Source of the DNA: Deinococcus ruber
Lineage (GTDB): Bacteria; Deinococcota; Deinococci; Deinococcales; Deinococcaceae
Length of the DNA: 37,460 bases
Assembly: GCF_014648095.1 (NCBI RefSeq)
Contig: NZ_BMQL01000047.1
Span: 1 to 37,460, forward strand
Direction of reading: 5' to 3'
In this document: in pieces, positions 1 through 9,604 of the stretch
Layout: the number at the start of each line of letters is the position of its first letter
Numbering within the stretch: position 1 is the first letter of the stretch
Made by a program: the position numbers and the translations under genes
Notes under the pieces: generated by a model
The model's database searches: none
Seen by the model: the letters and a program-made list of their open reading frames with translations, nothing else
What the model was told of the DNA's origin: nothing

Positions 1-123
1 CCCATCTTGGGGCCAAAAGCACGTTCCAGACAGCCTTTTATGAAACTGCAAGATGTGAGTTACCACAAATGCCCCGCTGACAAGCATGGACATGTTCCAG
101 CCGAAAGCCAGCCAATCGAGCAT
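1..123 (-). CDS. 5' part of a small membrane protein, cut by the window edge
   Basis: On the minus strand an ATG at 123 opens a frame that runs without a stop for 41 codons to the window edge. The peptide starts MLDWLAFGWNMSMLVSGAFV and is hydrophobic, like the first membrane segment of an integral membrane protein. The next in-frame codon upstream that matters is a TGA, so 123 is the first usable ATG. A TATTAT box (129-134) lies 5 bases before the ATG, fitting the leaderless promoters seen elsewhere in this window; there is no ribosome binding site. The family is not recognised and the gene is only seen in part, so this could still be chance. Confidence 0.42.
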   Translation of the reverse strand, partial: MLDWLAFGWNMSMLVSGAFVVTHILQFHKRLSGTCFWPQDG

Positions 124-128
124 GTCCC

Positions 129-134
129 ATAATA
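129..134 (-). promoter_or_regulatory. Leaderless -10 box (TATTAT) for the gene at the left edge
   Basis: TATTAT on the minus strand ends 5 bases before the ATG at 123. No convincing -35 element is seen. Confidence 0.35.
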
Positions 135-198
135 CTCATTTAAAGACTGTATGTTTTCCTGCTTGTGTCATTTTCTCGTGATGAAGTAGAGATATTTC

Positions 199-207
199 TG
201 GTATTCT
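199..207 (+). promoter_or_regulatory. Possible extended -10 promoter of prfC
   Basis: TGGTATTCT fits an extended -10 (TGN plus TATTCT) in the AT-rich part of the 263-base divergent region. It would give prfC a leader of roughly 170 bases. The -10 lies in a short palindrome, TATTCTGAATA (202-212), which may be chance. Nothing else is recognised between 124 and 386. Confidence 0.3.
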
Positions 208-386
208 GAATAGATGACGCGCCTCGCCCCGACTCCGCCCTAGCGGCTGAATTCACTGGCTGACGGCACACCTGTAGGGCCTGTCCTGGACGGCTTTTCT
301 CGCCTCCTGACATCCTGAGTTCCGAGCTTTTGACCGAACCCTTCTCTCGATAAGCTGGGCCGCCTTGCTGGCCCGCAGGAGTGATT

Positions 387-2006
<1,620 letters not shown>

Positions 2007-2034
2007 AGACTGTTGGACAAATCACTGTAAGTTG

Positions 2035-2071
2035 AATCCCTGAACATCGGCAGAGATGTTCAGGGATTTTT
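2035..2071 (+). terminator. Intrinsic terminator of prfC
   Basis: A perfect 14-bp stem, AATCCCTGAACATC (2035-2048) with its complement at 2055-2068, encloses a 6-base loop and runs into a T tract. It starts 29 bases after the prfC stop. Confidence 0.93.
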
Positions 2072-2153
2072 AGGTTAAATCGGTACATTCAGTTGCGGTG
2101 TTTGACAGACAATACCTGCCGATGAGTCTTGCTTTATACAGAAAGATTGAAAT

Positions 2154-2867
2154 TTACTGATTCAACCATACGGCAGAGACAGATTTTGGAATCTTGGATA
2201 GGTCTTGGCTAATCTGTATAGAGCTAAGAGAAATTATCCACTGGCCGGCGATGTATGCAAACATTATTATAAAAGAAGGATGCCAGATATTAATATCTGG
2301 ATTGAATTTATGCAACGCAATAAAAATATCGGAAACCGCGAAGAGTAGTGCACCGCCGAGCAAAAAACTACCCACTGTGCCTATTTTGCTGCGAAGATTT
2401 ATTGCACCTACAACCATTGCTGTAATAAAAGCACTATAAATACCAACTGGTATCTGCATGCTCTGAACTCCATGACGTAAAAAATAGTTTATACAGCTCC
2501 AAATAATCAGGAAGGGAAGTATGATAAAAGGATGGCCGCGTAAAATTCCTCCTGTTGGAGATTTATAAACCAGGAATCCTACAAGATAGCAAGCATGCAT
2601 GAGTAGAAAAGAAAAGAGTCCATAGAGAAACGCATTGTCGTCATTACGCATAAACCATATATCGCCGCACATGGAGCATATTAAACCAAACAAGATCCAC
2701 CACTCGAAGGCGAAGAGACGGGGTTTTGTCTGTTGCCAGAAGTAAACAGAGAGAAATGACATAAGGATGGGTTTTGTAGCAGACTCAATAAAATGGTTTT
2801 GTGTGTATGACGCCCATAGATTAAGAAGAACGGCGATAAGATAAGAAACGAAAATGAGAAGGCGCAT
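2154..2867 (-). CDS. YhhN/TMEM86-family membrane protein (lysoplasmalogenase-like)
   Basis: The 237-residue protein is almost entirely hydrophobic with about eight predicted membrane helices. Family features are visible: a TKP motif near residue 31 in the second helix region, a CGDIWFM segment that matches the family GD-hL-M motif, and a second acidic motif FAVSDIFIA in the C-terminal half. YhhN/TMEM86 proteins include lysoplasmalogenases that cleave the vinyl-ether bond of lysoplasmalogens; for bacterial members the substrate is usually untested. A Shine-Dalgarno GGGAG (2874-2878) lies 6 bases before the ATG. The coding sequence is clearly AT-richer than nearly all other genes in the window, which suggests recent acquisition. 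The next gene upstream on this strand is 388 bases away, so it is probably a single-gene unit. Confidence 0.82.
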   Translation of the reverse strand: MRLLIFVSYLIAVLLNLWASYTQNHFIESATKPILMSFLSVYFWQQTKPRLFAFEWWILFGLICSMCGDIWFMRNDDNAFLYGLFSFLLMHACYLVGFLVYKSPTGGILRGHPFIILPFLIIWSCINYFLRHGVQSMQIPVGIYSAFITAMVVGAINLRSKIGTVGSFLLGGALLFAVSDIFIALHKFNPDINIWHPSFIIMFAYIAGQWIISLSSIQISQDLSKIPKSVSAVWLNQ

Positions 2868-3255
2868 TGTGTTCTCCCGTCTATCTAATTTAAGTGTTCG
2901 CCATTCGAAAATACGCTCGGCGGCTTGCCCAGCCGAGTGAGTTGGCGGGCCTCAGGCGACAGGACCTAGACGACAGGTTCTGAGATTGACCTCTAGCTCC
3001 CAGCACCCAGTAGCTTTGGCGAAACTGTAAATCGCTCATCAAAAAAAGGCTGCACTCTGTATTTTTCGGTTCGTTTAAAACGGTACTCGGTCCACGTTTG
3101 CCAGGATACCTAAAGAAGCACAGAACGTCGCTCACTCCAACAGGCGGTTTCTCCGTTGCCCGTTTTTTGCTAATTCAGCCTGCTGTACATACAGAAGTAT
3201 CAACCAAAAATGAATTCCTAACGAGTTGAAGATATTTCAACGGAGAAGAACGGTT
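2868..3255 (-). other. 388-base AT-richer gap without a recognisable gene
   Basis: No open frame here has a credible start, composition or family. A hairpin with CTCGGC (2916-2921) and GCCGAG (2932-2937) lies 50 bases upstream of the YhhN gene. A short inverted repeat TTGAA-N5-TTCAA sits near 3226-3240, just past the stop of the broken gene, without a T tract that would make it a terminator. The promoter of the YhhN gene should be near 2885-2915 but no clear boxes are seen. Confidence 0.4.
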
Positions 3256-3906
3256 TTACGACTTATCAACTATAGGATAACCTATTTCATCCGCGTCGCC
3301 TTCTATGTCACTCAGACCTAAATCGGGATTGAGTATATCGATCGTGTTTTTGGCAAGAGGCAAAAATCTGAATATATGTGTTACCGATTTAAGATCAAAA
3401 TCAAGATCGTAATATTCTTCAGCCCATGTATTATATAGATCGGCTGACGGGCTTATTAAAAGCCGAGAAAGTGAAGTGTTCAACAGATCTGGAAAAGCGT
3501 AAAAACCCGTAGATTCAGGAGCAATCCAGTTCCACTGTCTTTTATCCAGTTCGTACCATCCAAAGAAGGACAGCGCGTCAGGTGAAAAGGCGGGTTCATC
3601 AAGGACACTGGCGTATCTTTCTGGCACGACTTTTCTTACCTATTCATCAGGTAGTGCATAATTCCCGAATTCCTGCATATAGCCTTTGAAAGCGCAGCCA
3701 TTTTCAAGGAAGAGAAAGAACAGTTCGTCGCCAGATCCATCGCGAATTGTCCCCATTCTTTCCTGATTACTGCAGTGCGTGTTAAAAGAGTGATAACGAT
3801 ACTGCCATTCAGGAGAAAGAAGGGCGTCAAGCATTGCCAGGCATTGAAAGGTACGCTCAAGAGTTTCTGGAGTGGGCAGTTCTGGGACAGTAACCTCAAT
3901 AGTCAT
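3256..3906 (-). pseudogene. Uncharacterised protein gene interrupted by an in-frame amber stop
   Basis: Two neighbouring frames on the minus strand are one gene. The first (ATG at 3906, preceded by AAGGA) gives 88 residues and ends in TAG at 3640-3642. The second (3256-3639) continues in exactly the same frame to a TAA at 3256-3258. Replacing the TAG by any sense codon gives 216 residues. The first part holds CLAMLDALLSPEWQYRYHSF and a DGSGDELFFLF segment; the second holds VPERYASVLDEPAFSPDAL. I recall both stretches together in single, roughly 200-residue bacterial proteins of unknown function. The gene starts 9 bases after the stop of the gene at 3916-4848 and may be in the same transcript. 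It is AT-richer than that neighbour. A GTG at 3627 could restart translation of the second part, but it has only a weak ribosome binding site. A sequencing error or amber readthrough is possible. Confidence 0.72.
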
Positions 3907-3915
3907 CTTCTGTCC

Positions 3916-4848
3916 TTACCCCGCCACCTGTTCTTTAATAATTCCGCCGCGCAGGAATTCCTGAAGCAGTGGCTCCAGATCGTGCAGGGCCACGTCGCTC
4001 CGCATGGCGTATTCGGCAGGCGTCAGGTGGTCGGAAAGGGCGCGGAGGAACGTCAGGCCAAGTGCGCCGTGCTGCGTGCGAAAGCTCTGATGAACGCTGG
4101 TGATGGCGTTCAGGGCGTCTTTGCCGCGTAGGGTCAGGTTGTACTGCCCGTGTGCCCAGCCTGCCAGACTGCGCGGCAGAATCAGGGTCTGTGGGCGCAA
4201 CGGGGCCGGAAACGCGCCCTCGTAGGGGAGGGTGGCGGGCATGGTCGCCACGATCTCGCCACGTGCATAAAAAATGGCTCCGGTGGGGCGGGCGTGCAGG
4301 CCGGTAAAGTCTTCGGTCAGGTTGAATTTCCAGGCCCGGCTGCCCACACCCGACAGGATGTGTGCCAGCGTGGCGGGCAGGGCGTAAGCGCTCAGGGGTG
4401 CGCCCTGTTCGTACAGGTGCAGCAGTTCGCCCAGTGCCTGTTCTCCGGTGCTGCTCACGCTGGCGGCAGCGACGGTGCGGCCCTCGTAGACCAGTACGAA
4501 CGCCGCCTGATCGCCCAGAGCCGCGTGCAGATAGCCGAACCAGCCCAGATTGTGCAGATGGCGCAGGAAGTCGTGCAGGTTGCAGAAACCCGCGCTCAGG
4601 CCCATGAAACTGATGGACATCTGCGGCAGAAACCTTGCCAGAAACGGGCTGCTGCTGGGAAACATGGCCGTGAGTTCAGGCACCACCAGCAGTGGATCGA
4701 GGCTGTCTTCCCCAGCATCGGGTTCGGGTACAGGGTCGGATGGGGCAGGCAGAATCGGCGTGATCAGGATGTCGGCGGGGGGGTCAGTGGGCTGAATGTT
4801 GGCGGTCGGTTCGGCGGGCTGGACCGGCTGTTTTTTCTTTCTGGGCAT
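3916..4848 (-). CDS. Uncharacterised protein with a Pro-rich N-terminal tail
   Basis: The 310-residue product has no family I recognise. The first 55 residues are rich in Lys, Pro, Asp and Glu and look disordered, starting MPRKKKQPVQPAEP. The rest is a compact mixed domain containing GEQALGELLHLYEQG and a helical C-terminus. No signal peptide or membrane helix is visible, so it is probably cytoplasmic. A GTG at 4866 would add six residues, but the ATG at 4848 has GAGGGG placed 6 bases upstream and is preferred. The gene follows the gamma-carbonic-anhydrase-like gene by 14 bases and is probably co-transcribed with it. Codon use is normal for the GC-rich genome, unlike the next gene downstream. 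Confidence 0.72.
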   Translation of the reverse strand: MPRKKKQPVQPAEPTANIQPTDPPADILITPILPAPSDPVPEPDAGEDSLDPLLVVPELTAMFPSSSPFLARFLPQMSISFMGLSAGFCNLHDFLRHLHNLGWFGYLHAALGDQAAFVLVYEGRTVAAASVSSTGEQALGELLHLYEQGAPLSAYALPATLAHILSGVGSRAWKFNLTEDFTGLHARPTGAIFYARGEIVATMPATLPYEGAFPAPLRPQTLILPRSLAGWAHGQYNLTLRGKDALNAITSVHQSFRTQHGALGLTFLRALSDHLTPAEYAMRSDVALHDLEPLLQEFLRGGIIKEQVAG

Positions 4849-4862
4849 CTGTGACCCCTCAC

Positions 4863-5408
4863 TCACCGCGCTGCTCCGGTGTGGGCGGCGTCGGCAGCTT
4901 CGGTGGTCAGGACGCGCAGACCCTCGCGGAACCGCACGGCGTTCTGGACGTAGTGCGCGGCGTTGTCGCCCTGTGCCGCTGGCCCCACCACCCGTGCGGG
5001 AATACCAATCGCCAGCATGCCGTCTGGCACCTCACGTCCTTCGGGCAGCAGCGCCCCCGCACCCAGCACCGCACCTCGCCCCAGCCGCGACCCGTTCAGC
5101 AGAATCGCCCCCATACCTACCAGACTGCCTTCCTCGCAGGTTGCCCCGTGGACGACGGCGCGGTGGCCCACCGTGACCCCCGCCTTCAGGGTGCAGGGAA
5201 AGCCGGGATCGGCATGCAGCACTGCGCCGTCCTGGACATTGCTGCCCTCACCCACCGTCAGCGGCTCGGTATCGCCGCGCAGCACGGCCCCAAACCACAC
5301 GCTCGCGTGGGCCGCCACCTGCACCTGTCCGATGATGTCGGCGCTGGGAGCCACGAAAGCAGAAGGATCGATCAGGGGGGCGTGGTCGTTCAGGGCATAC
5401 AGCGGCAT
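4863..5408 (-). CDS. Gamma-carbonic-anhydrase-like hexapeptide-repeat protein
   Basis: The 181-residue protein is a left-handed beta-helix of the gamma-carbonic anhydrase/YrdA/PaaY group. Repeats of the [LIV]-G-x4 type run from about residue 10 to 140, followed by a C-terminal helix. The three metal-binding histidines of the family are present: H65 (LHAD), H82 (GHR) and H87 (VHG). R44 and D46 (LRGD) and Q59 also match conserved family positions. Members form trimers with a metal between subunits; many YrdA-type proteins show no measured carbonic anhydrase activity, so the reaction is uncertain. GGAGGA lies 4 bases before the ATG. It is the first gene of a likely operon with the gene at 3916-4848. 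Confidence 0.88.
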   Translation of the reverse strand: MPLYALNDHAPLIDPSAFVAPSADIIGQVQVAAHASVWFGAVLRGDTEPLTVGEGSNVQDGAVLHADPGFPCTLKAGVTVGHRAVVHGATCEEGSLVGMGAILLNGSRLGRGAVLGAGALLPEGREVPDGMLAIGIPARVVGPAAQGDNAAHYVQNAVRFREGLRVLTTEAADAAHTGAAR

Positions 5409-5510
5409 GCGTCCTCCGGAGCAGGGCGGGTGAACGGCGTCTGTCGATCAGGGGCTGTGAATCTGGGCAGGGCAGGCTCTCTTTGATCGGGGTGAAGTGC
5501 AGAGAGGGCG

Positions 5511-5927
5511 TCAGGAACGGATCGTCAGGGCGTCTTGTAACAGGCGGCGATCTTCAGGGTAGCGTAACATCTGGGCGGCGATATCCGGCGCGAAATACCC
5601 ACCCTCACTGAAGGTGTCTTCCAGATTGAGCGTGCCCTCGCGGCTGTGCATCACGAACCAGTGAATCTCGCGGGCCTCGCCCCGGTCGTTGGTGTAACGC
5701 GTAGGAGACAGCGCCGCCACCACCTCGGCCTGAACGCCGCCCTCCTCCTGCACCTCACGGCGGGCCGTGTCTTCCAGCGTTTCGCCCGCCTCGACGTGTC
5801 CCTTCGGAAAGGCCCACGCGCCGCTGCGGTAGCGCACCAGCAGCACGTCGCCGCCCGGCCCGAACACCACGCCGCCCGCCCCCAGGATGACCGTTTGTGT
5901 GCTGCTCGCCGTATCTGGCTGTGACAT
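5511..5927 (-). CDS. Nudix hydrolase
   Basis: The 138-residue protein carries a complete Nudix box, GX5EX7REXXEEXG, in the segment starting GHVEAGETLEDTARREVQEE. Nudix enzymes hydrolyse nucleoside diphosphates linked to another group, using a Mg ion held by the box glutamates. The preceding FPKG and the GAGGVVF strand resemble the Ap4A/diadenosine-polyphosphate hydrolase or MutT-like group, but the substrate cannot be read from sequence. A GTG further upstream would add 11 residues. The ATG at 5927 is preferred because a TATACT box ends only 7 bases before it, which suggests a leaderless transcript. The gene is separate from the operon downstream (103-base gap) and is divergent from the gene at 6002. 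Confidence 0.9.
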   Translation of the reverse strand: MSQPDTASSTQTVILGAGGVVFGPGGDVLLVRYRSGAWAFPKGHVEAGETLEDTARREVQEEGGVQAEVVAALSPTRYTNDRGEAREIHWFVMHSREGTLNLEDTFSEGGYFAPDIAAQMLRYPEDRRLLQDALTIRS

Positions 5928-5934
5928 GCCCGGC

Positions 5935-5940
5935 AGTATA
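5935..5940 (-). promoter_or_regulatory. Leaderless -10 box (TATACT) of the Nudix gene
   Basis: TATACT on the minus strand lies 7 bases before the ATG at 5927. There is no ribosome binding site. A TTGTGC upstream is too close (14 bases) to be a standard -35. Confidence 0.65.
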
Positions 5941-5989
5941 GGGCGCTGCTGGGCGCACAACCGCAGCCACGCGCCCTCACTTAAGGCCC

Positions 5990-5995
5990 TACCAT
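5990..5995 (+). promoter_or_regulatory. Leaderless -10 box (TACCAT) of the DUF898 gene
   Basis: TACCAT ends 6 bases before the ATG at 6002. It lies about 50 bases from the divergent Nudix promoter. Confidence 0.5.
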
Positions 5996-6001
5996 GAGCG
6001 T

Positions 6002-7195
6002 ATGGACGATGTGCCGACCCGTTCTCAGTCGCCTCTTCCCTCTGCTGCCGGGCCGCTCACGCTCAGCAAAGAGCCGCTGCTGCCTGCCGCGCCCGCCCCG
6101 CTGCCCCCGACCATCGTTACCCTGCCGCTGGCGTTCACCGGGCAGCCGGGTGAATTCTTCCGCATCTGGATCGTCAATGTGCTGCTGAGTGTCGTCACGC
6201 TCGGCATCTATTCGCCTTGGGCGCGGGTTCGTACCCGGCAGTATTTTTATGGGCATACCTGGCTCGACGGCCACGCTTTCGAGTACACCGCCCAGCCGAT
6301 AGCGCTGCTGCGCGGGTTTCTGCTGGTGGGGGGGCTGTTCGTGGTGTACTCGCTCAGCCAGCGCTTCGAGGAATACCAGTGGATCAGTTACGTGCTGGCG
6401 GGAATATTTTTCGTAACGTACCCGTGGTTGGTCTACCGCTCATTGAAGTTCAATGCCGCGAATACCGTCTACCGGGGTCTGTCGTTCCGCTTTCACGGCG
6501 GGGTACGCGCTGCCTACGTCGCCTATTTCCTGCTGCTGCTGACGGTGCCCTTCACGCTGGGCCTGACGTATCCGCTGGCAGTGTGGTTCCAGCGCCGCTA
6601 CCTGCTGGAAAATGCGGCCTACGGCACCGCCCGCACGCGCTGGGGCAAAGATGTGGGGCCGGTGTACCTCACCTTCCTGATTGCGCTGGGTATCGGGATC
6701 GTCGTCGTCTGCACCCTCGGATTCCTGATCTTCGGCGGAATTGCGCTGCTCGGCGTGAGCGGTGGCCTGAGCGGGGTCTTTCAGCGTGCCGACAGCGACG
6801 GGGCGGCCAATCTTCAGACGTATGTGCTGCTGGGGCTGGCTGCCGCCGGATACGTCCTGATGATTCTGGTGTATACCGCGCTGTGGCAGTACATCCGGGC
6901 GGCACTGCTGAAATACAGTCTGCAAGACCTGTACGTGGGCGACACGCTGCGCCTTCAGGCCACCTTCAACCCGGTGCAGCTGGCGTGGATCGGCGTGTCG
7001 AACCTGCTGGCACAGATCGTGACGTTGGGCCTGCTGACCCCCTGGGCCGAGGTGCGGCGCACGCGCTACCTGCTGGGCGGCGTGCAGGTGCAGACCATCG
7101 CGGGCCTGGGCGACTTCCAGGCCGACGCGAACGCCAGCGAGTCGGCGCTGGGCGAGGCGGCTCACGAATTCTTCAATTTTGATCTGGGCTTCTGA
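6002..7195 (+). CDS. DUF898 (YjgN-family) integral membrane protein
   Basis: The 397-residue protein has a disordered, Pro/Ser-rich tail (residues 1-40) and then a helical membrane domain. The YjgN/DUF898 signature appears first near residues 45-85: F.G....FFRIWIVN, TLGIYSPWARVRTR and a following LDG. A second, weaker copy appears near residues 315-355: the segment from YVGDTLRLQ through TLGLLTPWAEVRRTRYL. The family therefore shows an internal duplication. Several membrane helices lie between the copies. The function of DUF898 proteins is unknown. The stop codon overlaps the start of the M48 protease gene by one base, so the two are translationally coupled and may act together at the membrane. 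A leaderless promoter box precedes the start. Confidence 0.88.
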   Translation: MDDVPTRSQSPLPSAAGPLTLSKEPLLPAAPAPLPPTIVTLPLAFTGQPGEFFRIWIVNVLLSVVTLGIYSPWARVRTRQYFYGHTWLDGHAFEYTAQPIALLRGFLLVGGLFVVYSLSQRFEEYQWISYVLAGIFFVTYPWLVYRSLKFNAANTVYRGLSFRFHGGVRAAYVAYFLLLLTVPFTLGLTYPLAVWFQRRYLLENAAYGTARTRWGKDVGPVYLTFLIALGIGIVVVCTLGFLIFGGIALLGVSGGLSGVFQRADSDGAANLQTYVLLGLAAAGYVLMILVYTALWQYIRAALLKYSLQDLYVGDTLRLQATFNPVQLAWIGVSNLLAQIVTLGLLTPWAEVRRTRYLLGGVQVQTIAGLGDFQADANASESALGEAAHEFFNFDLGF

Positions 7196-8256
7196 TGGAG
7201 GCGTCCGGTTTTCTGGTCTTCAGCGCCAGCTACTTCGACGGCCTGACCTCGCGTGACCGCCGCGCCGAGGTGAGCGTGCAGGGCACGGATCTGGTGATTT
7301 CCTCGGAGACGCTGGAGGCCCGCTATCCGCTGAGCGCGGTGGGCATCGAACCGCCGCTGGGCCGTCAGCGCCGGGTACTGAAGTTGCCGGGCGGCGCACG
7401 CCTGGAAACCGACGCGCTGGAAGCGGTGGCAGCCCTGGAACAGCGGCTGGGGCGCAATGTGGGCCTGACCCGCGTGCAGCGCCTGGAAGCCCGCTGGCCG
7501 ATTGCGCTGGCGTCGCTGGTAGGGCTACTGATCTGCGGGGCACTGTTCGTGCTGTATGGTCTGCCCGCAGTGGCGCGGCTGGCGGCGGCCATCACCCCGC
7601 CGGGCATCATGACGACGCTCGACGCCGAGACGGTGCGGGCCATCGACGGGCGGTACCTGAAACCGACCACGCTGAGCGCGGAAACGCAGGCCAGAATTTC
7701 CGCCGAATTTCGCCAGATGGCCCTGAAACGCGGCGGGCCGTACCGCTTCCGGCTGCTGTTCCGGGACGGCGGCGAACTGGTGGGGGCCAACGCGTTCGCG
7801 CTTCCCGGTGGCAGCGTCTTCCTGACCGATGAACTGGTGCGGCTGGCCCACGACGACCGCGAGATTCTGGGTGTGCTGGCCCACGAGATCGGACACGTCG
7901 AGCACCGCCACGCCATGCAGCAGATCTATCAGGGGCTGGGCCTGACACTGGCGTTTTCGGTGGTCGCCGGAGACGTGACGAGCGCGGCGTCGGTGGCAGC
8001 TGCCATTCCCGCGCTGCTGCTGAACAGCGGCTACTCACGCGGGGCCGAGACGCAGGCCGACGACGATGCGGGGCGCTGGCTGATGCAGACCTACGGCACC
8101 ACCGCGCCCCTCCAGGCCATTCTGAAGCGCCTGATCGAGCAGGACGGCCCCGAGACGCACAACCGCGTGCTGGATATGCTGGCGAGCCACCCCGGTGAGG
8201 CGCAGCGGCTGACGCACCTGCGGGCCATCGAGGCGGCGGGGAAGAGTTCAAAGTAA
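7195..8256 (+). CDS. M48-family membrane metalloprotease
   Basis: The 353-residue protein has the zinc protease motif HEIGH at residues 230-234 and the third ligand E285 in SRGAETQADDDA, as in M48 peptidases (HtpX, BepA, Oma1). A single membrane helix at about residues 102-122 anchors it; the first 100 residues are a soluble domain. The catalytic domain begins near residue 145. Family members degrade damaged membrane or envelope proteins. Its ATG overlaps the TGA of the DUF898 gene (TGATG), so the products are probably made together, and DUF898 next to M48 is an arrangement seen in other bacteria. The start is fixed by this overlap. It ends 37 bases before the convergent histidine kinase gene. 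Confidence 0.92.
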   Translation: MEASGFLVFSASYFDGLTSRDRRAEVSVQGTDLVISSETLEARYPLSAVGIEPPLGRQRRVLKLPGGARLETDALEAVAALEQRLGRNVGLTRVQRLEARWPIALASLVGLLICGALFVLYGLPAVARLAAAITPPGIMTTLDAETVRAIDGRYLKPTTLSAETQARISAEFRQMALKRGGPYRFRLLFRDGGELVGANAFALPGGSVFLTDELVRLAHDDREILGVLAHEIGHVEHRHAMQQIYQGLGLTLAFSVVAGDVTSAASVAAAIPALLLNSGYSRGAETQADDDAGRWLMQTYGTTAPLQAILKRLIEQDGPETHNRVLDMLASHPGEAQRLTHLRAIEAAGKSSK

Positions 8257-8293
8257 GTACTGTTCTGGGATGGTTCGTGGCCCGTCCTATGTC

Positions 8294-9604
8294 TTACACC
8301 AGCGGAAAGCTCAGCATGAATTCTGCGCCGCCCTGTGGATGGTTGCGGGCCTCGATGCTGCCGCCCTGCGCTTCCACCAGCGCCCGCGCAATCGCCAGCC
8401 CCAGACCGCTGCTCTGGCCGTGCTGCGGGTGGCGGGTGCGGCTGGCGTCGGCCCGGTAGAAGCGCTCGAAGGCCCGCGACAGGTCGCCCGGCTGAAATCC
8501 GGGGCCGTGATCGCGCACCCGCAGCACTGCTCGCCCGTTCTCCTGGAGGGCGCTCAGTTCCAGGTGGCTGCGGGCAGGGGGTGTGGGAGCGGCGTAGCGC
8601 AGCGCGTTGTCGATCAGATTGTTGAAGATCTGGGTCAGGCGGTCTGCGTCGGCCTGAATGAACAGCGGGCGCGGGGCGTCGAGGCCCAGTTCGGTGCCAG
8701 CGGCGGCGGCGCGGCCCGCGTGCGACGCGGCAACGGCCCGCAGCGTACCCGCCACGTCCAGCCGCACCGGATGCAGGCTGAGCGCCCCGCTTTCTGCCAG
8801 AGACAGCGTTCGCAGGTCGCTGACCAGCCGCGCCAGCAGCAGCACCTCGCCGTGCAGCCGCGCCAGTCCGGCCTCATCGGCGGTACTCAGGCCGTCCTGC
8901 ATCGCCTCGATCTCGCTTCTCAGCACGCTCAGCGGTGTTCGCAGGTCGTGGGCGATATCGGCCATCAGACCGCGCCGCCACGCTTCCTGCCGTGCCAGCC
9001 GGATGGTCAGGGCGTTGAAGGTGAGCGTGAGGGTCTGCAATTCGTCGGCGCGGGGCGGCACCTGCACCTGCACGCCGCGTTCCCCCGCTTCCAGCCGCTG
9101 CGCTCCTTCGGTCAGGCGCACCAGCGGGCGGGTGATCTGCCGGGTCACGATGCCTGCCACGATGGCCGCCAGCAGCGCACTTAACAGGGCGGCATTGGTC
9201 GCACTCCGGATGATCTCGCCGCCCAGCGCCGTGCCAGCCGCCCGGAACGTCGGATCGGCAAACCGCGCCCGCCAGGTGGCAGCGGGCGAACCAGACGGCG
9301 CTGGGGTGCCAGAACTGCTCGCCTGTCCCGTCTGGCTCGTACCGGTCTGTCCCGATCCGAGCTGCACCGACCCGATACTGATCTCGGCCTTCGACAGTGC
9401 CCGGAAGATCGATCCCACCGTCAGAACGGAGCTGAGCGCCACTGCCAGCACCGCCACCAGTGCAAACATGCGGGTCAGGCGGGCACGCAGGCCAGTTCGC
9501 CGTCTGCGCCGTTTCTCCAGTTTTTCGCGGCGCTTCTGCAAAAAGCGCTCAGGGTGATGCAACTCGCTGAAGCCGTGGCCCCAGCGCCCGTCCCTTCTGT
9601 TCAT
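8294..9604 (-). CDS. Sensor histidine kinase with HAMP domain
   Basis: The 436-residue kinase has a basic N-terminal tail, a membrane helix at about residues 45-67, an extracytoplasmic loop rich in Gly, Ser and Thr, a second helix at about 135-153 and then a HAMP domain. The phospho-acceptor is H219 in IAHDLRTPLSVLRSE. The ATPase part has an N box (NLIDNALRYA), a G1 box (DHGPGF) and a G2 box (GLGLAIAR). It should phosphorylate the response regulator encoded just upstream. Its ATG overlaps the regulator stop (ATGA), which fixes the start and shows translational coupling. The short periplasmic loop with low complexity gives no hint of the signal. Confidence 0.95.
   Translation of the reverse strand: MNRRDGRWGHGFSELHHPERFLQKRREKLEKRRRRRTGLRARLTRMFALVAVLAVALSSVLTVGSIFRALSKAEISIGSVQLGSGQTGTSQTGQASSSGTPAPSGSPAATWRARFADPTFRAAGTALGGEIIRSATNAALLSALLAAIVAGIVTRQITRPLVRLTEGAQRLEAGERGVQVQVPPRADELQTLTLTFNALTIRLARQEAWRRGLMADIAHDLRTPLSVLRSEIEAMQDGLSTADEAGLARLHGEVLLLARLVSDLRTLSLAESGALSLHPVRLDVAGTLRAVAASHAGRAAAAGTELGLDAPRPLFIQADADRLTQIFNNLIDNALRYAAPTPPARSHLELSALQENGRAVLRVRDHGPGFQPGDLSRAFERFYRADASRTRHPQHGQSSGLGLAIARALVEAQGGSIEARNHPQGGAEFMLSFPLV

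Noticed and set aside
202..212. TATTCTGAATA palindrome as a repressor site before prfC
   Set aside because: An 11-base palindrome in AT-rich sequence is expected by chance and no regulator is suggested.
2890..3135. 81-codon minus-strand frame in the gap before the YhhN gene
   Set aside because: No ribosome binding site or family; composition resembles intergenic sequence.
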